Source: Celoporthe dispersa (taxonomy: Eukaryota; Ascomycota; Sordariomycetes; Diaporthales; Cryphonectriaceae). From it: a stretch of 64,000 bases of DNA. The translations under genes were made by a program, and so were the position numbers. Where the stretch lies: contig WAID01000001.1 in NCBI GenBank assembly GCA_016584495.1, positions 1,364,001-1,428,000 of the forward strand, read 5' to 3'. Every line of letters starts with the position of its first letter. The stretch's first letter is position 1. Below are positions 21,191-31,734 of this stretch, piece by piece. Under the pieces are notes generated by a model that was not told where the DNA came from, ran no database searches, and saw only the letters and a list, made by a program, of their open reading frames with translations.

Positions 21191-23384
21191 GATGACTTGT
21201 TGGATCAAGATCTCAAATAATGAGGTCCAAGTATGCAAGTTTAAAGTGTTGTTTTTTGCAAGTGATTGGTCTAGCGGTTGATAGAGTGAGGATGAGGAGG
21301 CACCGTCTTGTTGAGACCAAACTGGCGGGCTCGTGATATCTTATATACTTTTTCGTGTCCCTTATTTCCCTCATGTCTTGAACAAGTTTCTCTGCTATGT
21401 TCGAAGCCCTCTGATGATGATCCCTTCCTATCAAGATCTTGAAGTGACAGAGTCCGAGGACAAGTCCGACTGTCTCTTCGGCCAGGTGAAGGATAGTTGT
21501 TCCTTTTACCAAGTGGGAACGATAGTGGGATTCCTAGGTATAGATCCTTTGTGCATAGCTTCATTGGTTTAGTGATCTTAGAATCTCGATCTGCACTCAG
21601 TTGCCAAAAGGACAGCGAACAACTACGCCGTAACTAACGCACGGGCAAGCAGATGAACCCATCACGCTGAGGATGCTAAGGCTATCCACCTACAGGATCT
21701 CTTGCACCACGGCATTGGTCTTTTGAGATTGATGTCAATGTTCCCTGGCTGAAGACCTAGAGAATCCCTGCTCGAGACGTGCAGGAACCACTTTGTGATC
21801 ACTGATGAATTTCCTACTAATTAGTGCTTGGTTCGAATGCTAGGTCTGAAAACTATACGAGCCGACTCAACATCCTCGAGATATGTAAGCAGAGATCAGC
21901 AGCATGGGCTGGATTATTGAATGTTGTCAGCTCTACCCTTTTCGAAGCCCATCATACCATTTCACAGGGTATCCATTGAGGAGGAGGACGATTGCCTCGA
22001 AGACATAGACTCAATGAGTGCGATGGCTGCTGGTAGCGATGGACTCTGCTCTGGCGTAGGCAAGACTCGCAATACAGGCAACAGATCACCCAGAGAGGGC
22101 TTGGAGTATTATTTTGCCATGAGAAGCTTGAGGCTCCAGAACCATACATTGACGATGATTGGATCAAGTAAGCAGCAGACAACGCCGGCAGTTCCGGGAT
22201 GCTAACTTAAAGCATTTCTTGAGCGCTTACTATTGTTCAAAAACGGTCTCGAGATCGGCATTGAGATATCATAATCGGTAAGTCGGTATTTGAAGCGCAA
22301 GACTCGGCCTGGTTCAAGCCACACGACCATCTGACGTTAGAACTAGACTATTCAGAGGCAACAGCCTGCAGCGTATGTTGTGTTCATGAGACCTCGAGGA
22401 GTCTTAACTACATTCATGGGCTCCATCATGATGTTTCATGGAAGTCCTCGGACTCGTTCGATCCCTCGGACTTTGTAGGTCTCGAGGCTTCATCGTGAGA
22501 GTTCACTATCATGATACAGGGGATTAGTGATCGCAACAGCTACACGCATTGTCTACAAGAAGGTTGCCACCCTTAATCAAATCCTCAGTGACTATATACA
22601 ACTCTCAGAAATTGCGTTGACCGCTTCGCCACGAAGGATTCCTATATAGCCTCGTGTACAGCCTTGGTGGCAAAAGATAGCTGATCCTTGGAAGCTGTAC
22701 AGCTCACATGAGTTTCGGGAACCTGTCAATGAATTTGTAGTTATGCTATGTCATAGTAACCAAAAGTTCTACCGTTCCAGCCTATGATCTACATTTCTGA
22801 CACCGCGCAGAGACAGGACTCTAATTAAAGTCAAGGCTCAGCAAGTGTAATTCCGGTACAGAAAAGGGATTAATGCAAGTGAAGAGCAGTTGTATACTTA
22901 AGTAGACAAGGTGTGATACTACACACGGTTCGCCAACTGATCATAATAGAAGCACGAGGGTGTCTTCTGATAAATCTAGGCTACGTAGTGCAAAGCCAAA
23001 TTGATCTGTGCCTCGTTGGTCCAACTGGTGTTCCGTACGCCATGAGAAATCGCCGCCAGATCCAACGATATACGGCGTGATAGTAACAGAGGCTCTCCGC
23101 TTCCCTCTGCCCGCCTCACACTATGAATCCTACATTTTCCTTGCCCGCCCTCTACACTCTCTTTCCCGCCACAGTGGTCATTTTATGCTCACCGTGCTTC
23201 TCACTTATCTCTCTTATTGGATGATCTTCTGCCCTGATCGTCCTGCTCCCCGCTACTCCTCCTCACTATTACCGGCGCCGTTATATGCCATTTCGGTCCT
23301 GGGTTAAATATGTAAGCAATGGGCGATAAGCAGAGCAGGCCGAAAAGAAGAAGAAGAAGAAAAAAAAAAAAAGGAGGCGATATC
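21191..23384. other. Gene-poor region, 2.2 kb
   Basis: Contains the promoter of the secreted-protein gene and about 1.8 kb of moderately AT-rich sequence without recognisable genes. Open frames are short and lack domain similarity. A purine run of AAG repeats plus poly-A lies at about 23346-23372, directly after the stop of the nucleotidyltransferase-fold gene. Confidence 0.5.
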
Positions 23385-25150
23385 TCACCAGTCGTCCTCG
23401 GTCAGTGGATGAAAGCTCCCGATCATCTGCCGGCCCGGATCGTCCTTGAGGAAGGTGACTTTCCCAGCCAGCTTCTTCTTTTTCTTCTTTCCTGATGTGC
23501 CGCCTTGTATAGCTACCTCCTCGATTGTACCGAACAGATACGGCTCCGTCGAGTGTCTCTCAACATACTTGCGGACCCTAGTTTTGAATAGATTGACGAA
23601 GTTAGTATCTCCTAATACTAAGGAGAACGATGCCGAAACGAGAGATACCTACCTATCAGCAGTGAATCGCTCGCCATATGGAATGTCGTGGCTGGCGTAT
23701 CCGCTTACCGGCGTCAGAGCCGGTTCTCCGCCGTCATCGATTTTCTTCAAAAATCGCTTCCGGTAGTAAGGACGGTAGTTGTCGTTTGTGAGAACAATCT
23801 CGGAATAGAGCAATCGAGCGAGGCCTTGAAGATCGCCAAGGTCTCGTGCGTCTTCGTCAAACTCCGCAAACTCCTCAATGTAATCGTGATTGATCTGTGA
23901 TCGGTCGAGGGGAGCCCAGAACACGTCAAAGTTTTGGTGGCGATATTTCCACAAGCGATTTTCGTATGCTGAGTAATTTTCACATATTCAGAAAAGAGCA
24001 TCCGTTGAGGTTTTTGACAATTATTAGACATATACGTACATGGGCTCCGACGGGTGAGATCAATTGTGTTGGTGTGTGTAGCGATGGCTGTGATCCCCCG
24101 AGGATTAGAGTATACCTGCCTTCCATCAAAAGCAACGCAAGCACAATCGACATCGAAGCCAGCCAGTATCTCACTAATAGACTTGTACAGCCTGAGGATT
24201 ATCTAGTCATTATGTCAGAATTGTTTGCATTAATAACTTGTGATCACGTGTATGTGTATAGGAGATGCAGGATGTTCGTACCTGAACGTGCCGGTATGGC
24301 CATCTCGGTGAGATGAACGTGATGGCATTCTTGGAGCGTAGTGATATGGCCGTGTTAGGAAGCAGCCGCTGCTTCTTCCGCACGGCCATCTCTAATTCAA
24401 AGATTCGACTGATGGCCTTGTCTTCACTATTGAGCCCGTAGATGAATACATCAATGTCACTCGCGCGTGCAGTCGATCTGGAACACAGTAGTTAGTTTAG
24501 AGCCCGACTCGACCGTCAGGAAAATGGCCTGCGCACTGGTAGTAGGCTTCGAGCGGATCTTCCACTCCTGGGTTGTCGCTTGTGTCCACGTCCTCCTTGC
24601 GTGAGAGCAGTGGCAAAAGCGCTGCTGACCCAGCCACAACAACATTGGACCAATCTATTCCCCCGTCAAACCTTTTTTCGATTAAAAGTTACTGTGAAAT
24701 GTCTCAATGTGTACATACCAAGATCTGCTAGGACGCCTGAAGTTCCGTTTCCCTACTGTTAGCAGGCGTTGACAACAAGAGCTAGGACAACTGACCATGT
24801 GTGAACGCTTCAAAATTCCTCTTGTACTCGTTCAGTGACGTCGCAATGGCTGGTGCACCGTCTGCTTGGAGCTCATTATCAGGCAGCCGCATCAGATACT
24901 TCTCCTCATCGGCCTCTCGGCGGTCGATCCCGCGGACCTTGAAGGAGGCCTCGTGGCCATCGTAGATCGGAACCAAGCCGGCAAGACCGTCAATGCCGGG
25001 CTTACTACTCGCGAATGCCTTGCGAAGCCAGGTCTCATAGGCCAGATAGGGCCGGACCAGCTCACGCGTTGGAGTTTGGGGGTCGTCAGCGAGATGAGAG
25101 AGAAACTGGGAAGGCGGCGGCGTCGGTATGATGGACGCGTCGGCTCCCAT
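23385..25150 (-). CDS. Nucleotidyltransferase-fold protein of a fungal family often linked to ankyrin repeats
   Basis: Multi-exon leftward gene starting at 25150 (MGADASIIPTPPPSQFLSHL) and ending at 23385. A mid exon encodes WSNVVVAGSAALLPLL (the Gly-Ser at about 24625-24632). After an intron comes ASDIDVFIYGLN (about 24436-24461). Together these match the G-S ... D-x-D signature of the nucleotidyltransferase fold. Later exons carry IILRLYKSISEILAGFDVDCACVAFDGRQVY, broken here as ...SEILAGFDVDCACVAFDG, and DLTRRSPSYENRLWKY, blocks I recall from large fungal proteins that also bear ankyrin repeats; this one has none. Splice phases I checked around the YENRL exon are consistent. The junctions near 24660-24800 are uncertain. 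Neither substrate nor product is known. It is divergent from the HET gene, with 846 bases between the starts. Confidence 0.72.
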
Positions 25151-25996
25151 TTTGCTCTCGACGTCGCTACAGACGTTCAGAAGCAATTTGATCAATCCTC
25201 TCCAGAAAGGCATAGGTCGCTCGCTGATGAGAAGGTGATAGGTAAGCAAGGGGTTCAGCTGCCAAGGTCGAGGAAATACCTCAATTTTATATGCCAGGCA
25301 GCAAATAGTGCTTTCAAATACGTACGTCCTGGAGGCAACCTTCATGCTCGCCGTGTCATTCCTGTGCAAGCCTATTGGTCTTATGAGTGATGAAGAAGGT
25401 GGTGAGATGGCAATAGTACTTGGATGCACGCGTGCCCGACCCAAACTTTGCAGAGTATGCTGATGAAGCTTTGAGGCTTTTGTGCGTAGATGCTCTCTTT
25501 ATTGGCCGTACCAATAGTGAAGTCTTGCCGCGAAGCCCGCGTGGTGGAGGCTTAGTGCTAATCCTTTCCAAAGCGAGCCATTCAGCTCCTGTCGGCACGA
25601 GGTGGCTGGCCTTGTGCTGGCATCCTCGTATCCTTCCATATATTTTCATCGCCTGCGGCGGTCTAGAATGGTGATTTAACGCACAACCCTTGAGCAGAGA
25701 TTTTTTCCGCGGATTAATCAATTAATTACGACTGGTTAGTGCCCACGTGCAACTAGCAGGATTTGAAAGCTATCGAACCTTTTATCTTGAGTAGTAATAA
25801 TGATATTTCGATCCGCACTAGTTGAACGTACATACTCGCGTTCTATTTCGCTATTCTGTTCTATCAATCCAACCACTTCCAAGTCTTTCAAGCGCACCGC
25901 TACGATTCGGGGGGAAAATCCTGTCCCTTTCAGCCATAATTACCGTTTTCAACTTGCCACCGACAAATACAACACACAGAGGGTCTTTGAGTAAAG
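25151..25996. promoter_or_regulatory. Shared intergenic region between NTase-fold and HET genes
   Basis: About 850 bases between two divergent starts, hence the probable promoter region of both. It contains leftover open frames on both strands but nothing with domain similarity. Co-regulation is an inference from the arrangement alone. Confidence 0.4.
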
Positions 25997-28362
25997 ATGA
26001 ATGAATGTGCAGCAGAGCCAAGCTTAAATTCTAAAGCGCTATGCAGCGCCTGCGACGAATTGGATCTGGAGGAGATGCTTGCCGGCGAAAGGAACGAAAG
26101 ACCCATGGGCCCTCTCACGGACTACAGTGACCCCAACTGTCCATTCTGCAGCCTCATCTCCCAGTCTATCTGTCTCGCCTGGGGCACTGGATGGGACTCT
26201 GCAAGACTGTGCTCGGAAACCAGCTCTCGGCCCAGGCTCTTCATCCAAAGTCGAAGTCCCTTGTCCGTTAAGAAAAACGGCCGTACCGAGCACCCTCAGC
26301 CATGCCTCCTGATAGCGATAGACCAAAAGCCCCCAAGCTTCCACCGCAACAGGGCCCCTCTCAGAGAAATCGACCGGGTAAGGAACCGTTTTGTCATTGC
26401 CGAAATCGAGTCTTTGGCAAGTGATCCGGCGGCTGATGAGGCGCGTTTCCTCCCACGACGGGAGGTTCGGGGTGAAGTCGACGTTCAGCTGGTGAAAAAG
26501 TGGCTTGAGGAATGCAAAAAGCACAGTCATTCCAAGAAAATCACGAGAGGACAAGAAGGCAACCTCTTTGATCCCAAGCACCCCTTCAGGCTCATCGATG
26601 TGCAAGACGAGTGCCTGGTGCAGAGAGCTGGAAAGTGTGAATATGTGGCCTTGTCCTATGTCTGGGGTCGGATTCCTACTCTCCTTTTCCCTGGGGATGA
26701 TCCTGAGATAGTTCCCATTCTTCTCACCATTCAAGACAACGTCAAGGAGCTCAGTGTCCCAAAAGCCCTGTCCCAGTCTCAGGAGGCCTCACTCTTGAAC
26801 GGGAAAATCCCCCGCACCGTCCGCGACGCCATGGAACTGACTCGAAGGATCGGGATGAGACATCTCTGGGTGGATACGCTTTGCATTGTGCAGAATGACC
26901 CAGAGGACAAAGCACGGCTGATCGGGAGAATGGACGATGTCTATGACACTGCGACGCTGACCATCATCGCCGCGGCGGGCAGCGACGCGGATGCTGGACT
27001 GAGGGAGTAAGCCCCCGTACCGGGTGCCTTATCGAGCCGGCGAGAATCATGGGTACCTCCGACGGGAAACTGGCGCTCAGTCTTTTCACTTCGCCCGCCA
27101 TCTTTATGTGAAGAGGTGCGGGGGTCAACGTGGAATACTCGAGGTTGGACGTTCCAGGAACAATGTCTGTCGCAGCGCTGCCTTTACTTCACAGCTGAGG
27201 AAACCTTCTTCAACTGCGCCGAAGTCCAATGGAGAGAGGCTTATGACTATGGCGAAGAAAAGTGGGATCGCTTCGACGTTCAGGTCCGGACAGGACCGCC
27301 TTGGTGGAGCCAGAAGCTGAGACGGGATCTCGACCCAACACCATACTACTATCTGGGAGGCGCGAACAAACAGCTGGACATTCAAGAGTACCAAAAAGCG
27401 GTGCAAGACTATGGCAGGAAGAATCTCACGTTCCCGCAGGACGTGCTCAACGCCTTCGAGGGCATTTTCAACCGCTTTAAAGGTGCTGGGGACACCTCTG
27501 AACAGGCTAGCATCCGTCAGACACAAGGCATTCCCACCCATCTTCTGTTTCCAAGCCATACTGTGGTTTCCCTCGGACGACTCCCAAAAACGCATCTGCA
27601 AGCCTAGCCAACCCGGAGGGACGGCTGAACAGTTCTCGACATGGTCATGGTACGTTATCTTGAGTTTAATACCACCACTCACTGCATGCTACGTATTCAT
27701 ACCGTGACGCTAACCTGTCGATGTCAGGGCTTCGTGGATTGGTCCTGTCGATTTCGTCTTTGCTGACAGTCTCTGGCTGTCGAGGAACATTTCCCAGGCT
27801 CTTATCAAGCATGTGCCTATATATGCACTCATTTCCTGCTGGTATTATGGAGACTCGAGCCAGTTTTACTGGTCCCACGGCATCTGGAAGGCTATTTGGG
27901 AGCCGGAGAGCGACACGACCAGACACGACTCTGAACAAGTCTCCCGCGCAAAGAGCTACCTGAGCGACCGCATTGGGATAGATATTAGTGGACTCCTAGA
28001 TCAGTCGCCTGGTGAGGTATCGCCGAGCCTACGCTGCGGTGAACTTTATTTCCTCGGGCCATATCTACCATCCAGCGAGTTTTGCATTTCGGCCACAACA
28101 GGCCAACGTGCCGGGTCTTTACAAGTGTCTGCCCATCATGGCAAATTCAGGTTCGACAGCCAAGTCGAAAGGGTAGACGAAGCTCGTCGGTGTCGCTGCC
28201 GCCGACACAATTACGAAGCCACCTGATACGCAATCGACTTTCTTGGGCTTGGTCACGCGAGATGGAGTCTCGAGTCGAGTTGGCATTGGGTACATCTATT
28301 ACTCCAAGGATCCGAGTGCACCCAAACCGAAGTGGCAGTATAAGTACTTCAAGGTGCGGTAA
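25997..28362 (+). CDS. HET-domain protein (heterokaryon incompatibility family), four frame breaks
   Basis: HET proteins trigger cell death or growth arrest after non-self recognition. The core motifs are present: YVALSYVWG (about 26641-26667), LWVDTLCIVQND (about 26866-26901) and STWNTRGWTFQEQCLS (about 27125-27172). An N-terminal Cys-rich patch (CSACDELDLEE ... CPFCSLI) precedes the domain. An intron of 78 bases lies at 27650-27727. The frame breaks at 27003-27005 (-1, GGG), 27094-27096 (+1, CCC), about 27533-27539 (+1) and about 28181-28186 (+1). With these corrected the two exons give 762 codons including the stop (761 aa), ending KWQYKYFKVR. The corrected reading is smooth, so either errors or very young lesions are plausible. 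Four breaks in one gene make a real null allele more likely here than elsewhere. Confidence 0.82.
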
Positions 28363-28810
28363 ATCTTGTTTTTCTAAAAGAAATAAAAAGCATGGTGCTT
28401 TCTAGGCCCTCTTGCAGGGCCTGGGCTGTTATTAGGGGGGATAGGCTGCAACGAGACCTGCTGTGGAACAACTTATTATAGCGCCCCGGCTTCCCCCCTC
28501 TTTGTAAGTAGATGCCAATTTCACTCTGCAACAACCGGAATTTTGAGTACCAGCGGGGCGCATCAGCAGATCCCATTCATTATTTTCAATGCAAAACCTA
28601 CACATTACATTGTATTTTCCTCCTCAATGCAGGCTTTGGTTTATCTCGATCAATCCTTCTGAGCTCTTGGCGTGGGTGGGGTTTGCGCTCGGTCATGCAC
28701 GTGAGATGACCTGCATGCAGTGGGTTGTACAGGGGATTGCTGGCAGTCGACCTAGGCAACCGTCAGAGCGCATGCCTCTTTGCTCATCATAGTCAAGACA
28801 CCTCAGCACC
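28363..28810. other. Intergenic between HET and DUF726 genes
   Basis: About 450 bases with no supported gene; the 3' flank of the HET gene and the promoter of the next rightward gene. Confidence 0.5.
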
Positions 28811-31114
28811 ATGGCGCCCTCGAGTTCCGATCCTCGGCAGATACTGGTGGTGCTGAACCCAGCCCGCCGAAAGGCTCTATACCAGCTCGTGAGCGAGATC
28901 ACGACGTACATGCGATCCCAGCTGGAGCTGCAGGAGGACGACCAACAGCAGCACGCAGAGAAGGATGCGCTCCCAGGCCAGCAGGCCGATGCTTTGCTGA
29001 CAACATCTGATGTCTCCCTCAAGGCAAAGGCGGACGCCTCCGTGTCACAGCGACATATGCCACCAAGTCCTGAGCTCGTCGAACTACGCAAAGCAGCCTT
29101 GGCTCATGTCGATGTGTGGAGGAAGGAATTTCTGGCCAAATTGAAGGAACTCAAGATCCTGTCCCCAACCGATGACGCCGAGATCTTGAAAGGGCGGCGG
29201 AGCCGCACGGAAAAAGATTGACCAGGCCAGAGTTGACGCCCCTACAGACGGGGAGGACCTTATGAATTTTGGAGGGGAGGCGGCGGCCAACAATGCGGCA
29301 CAAGATACCGCCAAGGCAGTCAGAGCTCTGCAGGCTATCTACCATCCTATACCTACAAGACTTACCACTATACCAGTCGAAGACCGAAAGGAGGTGCTCA
29401 GCGCTGTTCTTATACTCTTGCTGTCGACGGGCAGCTATTCTGCCTATTCTCGGACCTTCATTGCCTTCCTGGCCTCTGCGCTGGAGCTTCCCCTCTCGTT
29501 CCTCACCACAGAGGAAAAGGAGATCGCCAAGATGATGATTCAGGCATCCTCCGAGGCGGAGAAGACCGCACAGGCCGGCGGGATGTCGGCTGAGTCCGAG
29601 GCGCAGAAACGGAAGCAGCAGACACAGACGGGCAGGTTCTGGAAGGTCGGCCTGGCATCTGTGGCCGGGGCTGCCATCATTGGCGTGACCGGCGGTCTCG
29701 CGGCACCCGTCGTGGCTGGGGCGATCGGGGGCTTGATGGGCTCAGTGGGGCTGGGGGGTCTGGCTAGCTTTTTGGGAGTATTCTGGATGAACGGCGCCCT
29801 GGTCGGGACATTATTCGGGGCATTTGGGGCCCGCATGACTGTGAGGAGCCCTCCTTGGGCATGTTATCTGCCATGACTGACAGTTTGCAGGGCGAGATGA
29901 TGGACAAATACGCCAGAGAAGTCGAAGACTTTCGGTTCCTGCCGCTGCAGGACGAGTGGGGTCCTGAGTTCTCCAAGGAGGACAAAGACGTCCGGAGACT
30001 CAGGGTCACCGTTGGTATAAACGGCTGGCTGATGTCCGAAGACGGGGTCACAGAGCCCTGGCGGGTTCTCGGCGATGAGACTGAGGCGTTCGCCTTGAGG
30101 TACGAGGTGCAGATCCTGCTCAAGCTTGGAAACGCTCTCGAGGACATGGTTTCATCGTACGCGTGGGGTTTCCTCAAAGTCGAGATTATACGGCACACCG
30201 TTCTCGCAACCCTATGGGCAGCTCTGTGGCCTGTGCAGATCCTGAAGTTGGCAGCCAGCGTCGACAACCCCTGGAACCTGGCCAAGAACCGCTCAGAAAA
30301 GGCAGGACGAATATTGGCGGATGCCCTCATCAACAAGGCCCAGGGCGAGCGTCCTGTCACGCTCGTCGGCTACTCGTTGGGCGCGAGGGTGATCTACTTC
30401 TGCCTCAAGACTCTCGCCGAGCGGAGAGCCTTCGGACTGGTTGACACGGTCGTGTTGATCGGTGCGCCGATCCCGTCGAATCGGGCGCACTGGCAGATGA
30501 TGCGCAGCGTCGTGACCGGCAAGATGTTCAACGTCTACTCGGAGAACGACTGCATACTTGCCTTCCTCTACCGCGCCACGAGCATACAGCTCGGCATTAG
30601 CGGACTCCAGGCCGTGGAGGACATCGAGGGTGTTGAGAACCTGAATCTGAGTGAGGAGGTCAAGGGACATCTGCGATATCCCGGGCTCATTGCCCAGATC
30701 CTCACCAGATGCGGGTTCCCGAACATCCGCGGCGGCGAGGCACCCATCGAGAAGGAGGAGGTCAAGCTCGAGGACAAGGATCATCATATCAAGGAGGGTA
30801 TCCTGGTGGATATCGACGATGTTGATGATGATGCTGAGCCTATAGTCTCTCCGGTGAGAGTCAAGCCGCTGGGGAAGAAAACACATCGCAAAATATCGTT
30901 CCCTAGCGGCATCTCTGAAGCTGAGGAGAGGCCTGTTGTGAGAAAGGTACAGTCGCTACCCGCCTCTGCGGAATCTGGCCTCCACTCATCTCTTGAGAGC
31001 CCTGAGGACTTATCAAAGAAGGAGGTCTCTGTCGACGACGACGACGATGACAATGACGATTCTCGAGAGCTGGGCGACGTACTTACGGTCATGGAGCCGG
31101 AGCCTATGGAATAA
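28811..31114 (+). CDS. TMCO4/DUF726 alpha/beta-hydrolase (Mil1-like), one frameshift
   Basis: DUF726 family member; the yeast relative Mil1 is a putative lipase that binds the AP-1 adaptor. Exon 1 runs 28811-29840 and exon 2 29891-31114, with a 50-base intron (GTGAGG donor, CTGAC branch sequence, TTGCAG). The centre has a long Gly/Ala-rich hydrophobic region (GAAIIGVTGGLAAPVVAGAI...) typical of the family, probably membrane-inserting. The nucleophile elbow is VGYSLGAR (GxSxG, about 30364-30387), followed by LIGAPIPS and NDCILAFLYR. The C-terminus is acidic and Ser-rich. A +1 break lies at GGG 29192-29194; removing one base gives AEILKGGGAARKKIDQARV and 751 codons including the stop. A perfect hairpin starts 30 bases after the stop codon. 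Confidence 0.87.
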
Positions 31115-31144
31115 GTTTCATCATGATGGGAGAAGGACCCGGTA

Positions 31145-31178
31145 GGAGACTGCGCCCTTTCTGAAGGGCGCAGTCTCC
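31145..31178. repeat. Perfect 15-bp inverted repeat with 4-base loop
   Basis: GGAGACTGCGCCCTT (31145-31159) is exactly complementary to AAGGGCGCAGTCTCC (31164-31178), with loop TCTG. It lies 30 bases after the stop codon of the DUF726 gene, so it would form a very stable, GC-rich hairpin in the 3' UTR. It could affect 3' end formation, mRNA stability or RNA binding. Its function is unknown. Confidence 0.75.
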
Positions 31179-31734
31179 CACCCTGCTGGCAACCAACTTC
31201 GAGCTCGAAAATTCGAGTGCTGATTTTGCTAAGTTAGTGAAGTAATTATATCCAAGTGACCAATGAGAACTACGATTATTCTCCATCCTAGCTGCTGAAA
31301 ATAAATACAGGCTGTTGGCGATGTTTCCAAGAATAACATGTTGCCGAGATTGGATTCTATCTTGCGGCCGTAAGGGTGAATCGCCCAGAACAGCCATGGA
31401 GTCGAACACTGTAGATCCTGCACATCGACACAGTATTTACCGTGGCACAGCAAAGTGTATAGTAAGCGCTAATAATATCAACAACCCACCAGGGAGGATA
31501 TGGGAGCAGAACAAGTGAAATGATCATTAAATTCGAACACAGACCTCTTATAATTAATAATATTTGGTCAAACCTAGAATTCATCTGAACTTGCCCATCC
31601 ATTGACCGCTCTGGTTGGTCTTTGGCAAACATCAATATATTTTGTTGACTAGGGGAGACGGATTGGGTTGGACTTCGTTCCCAATCACGACGAAGCAACC
31701 AAACATGGCACTGCCAGGCTATTCTTAGGGCCAG
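31179..31734. other. Intergenic between DUF726 and P450 genes
   Basis: About 550 bases, AT-rich in the middle, with no supported gene. Confidence 0.5.

Noticed and set aside
21825..21850. B-box-like GGTTCGAATGC suggesting a tRNA
   Set aside because: No matching T-arm, acceptor stem or A-box nearby.
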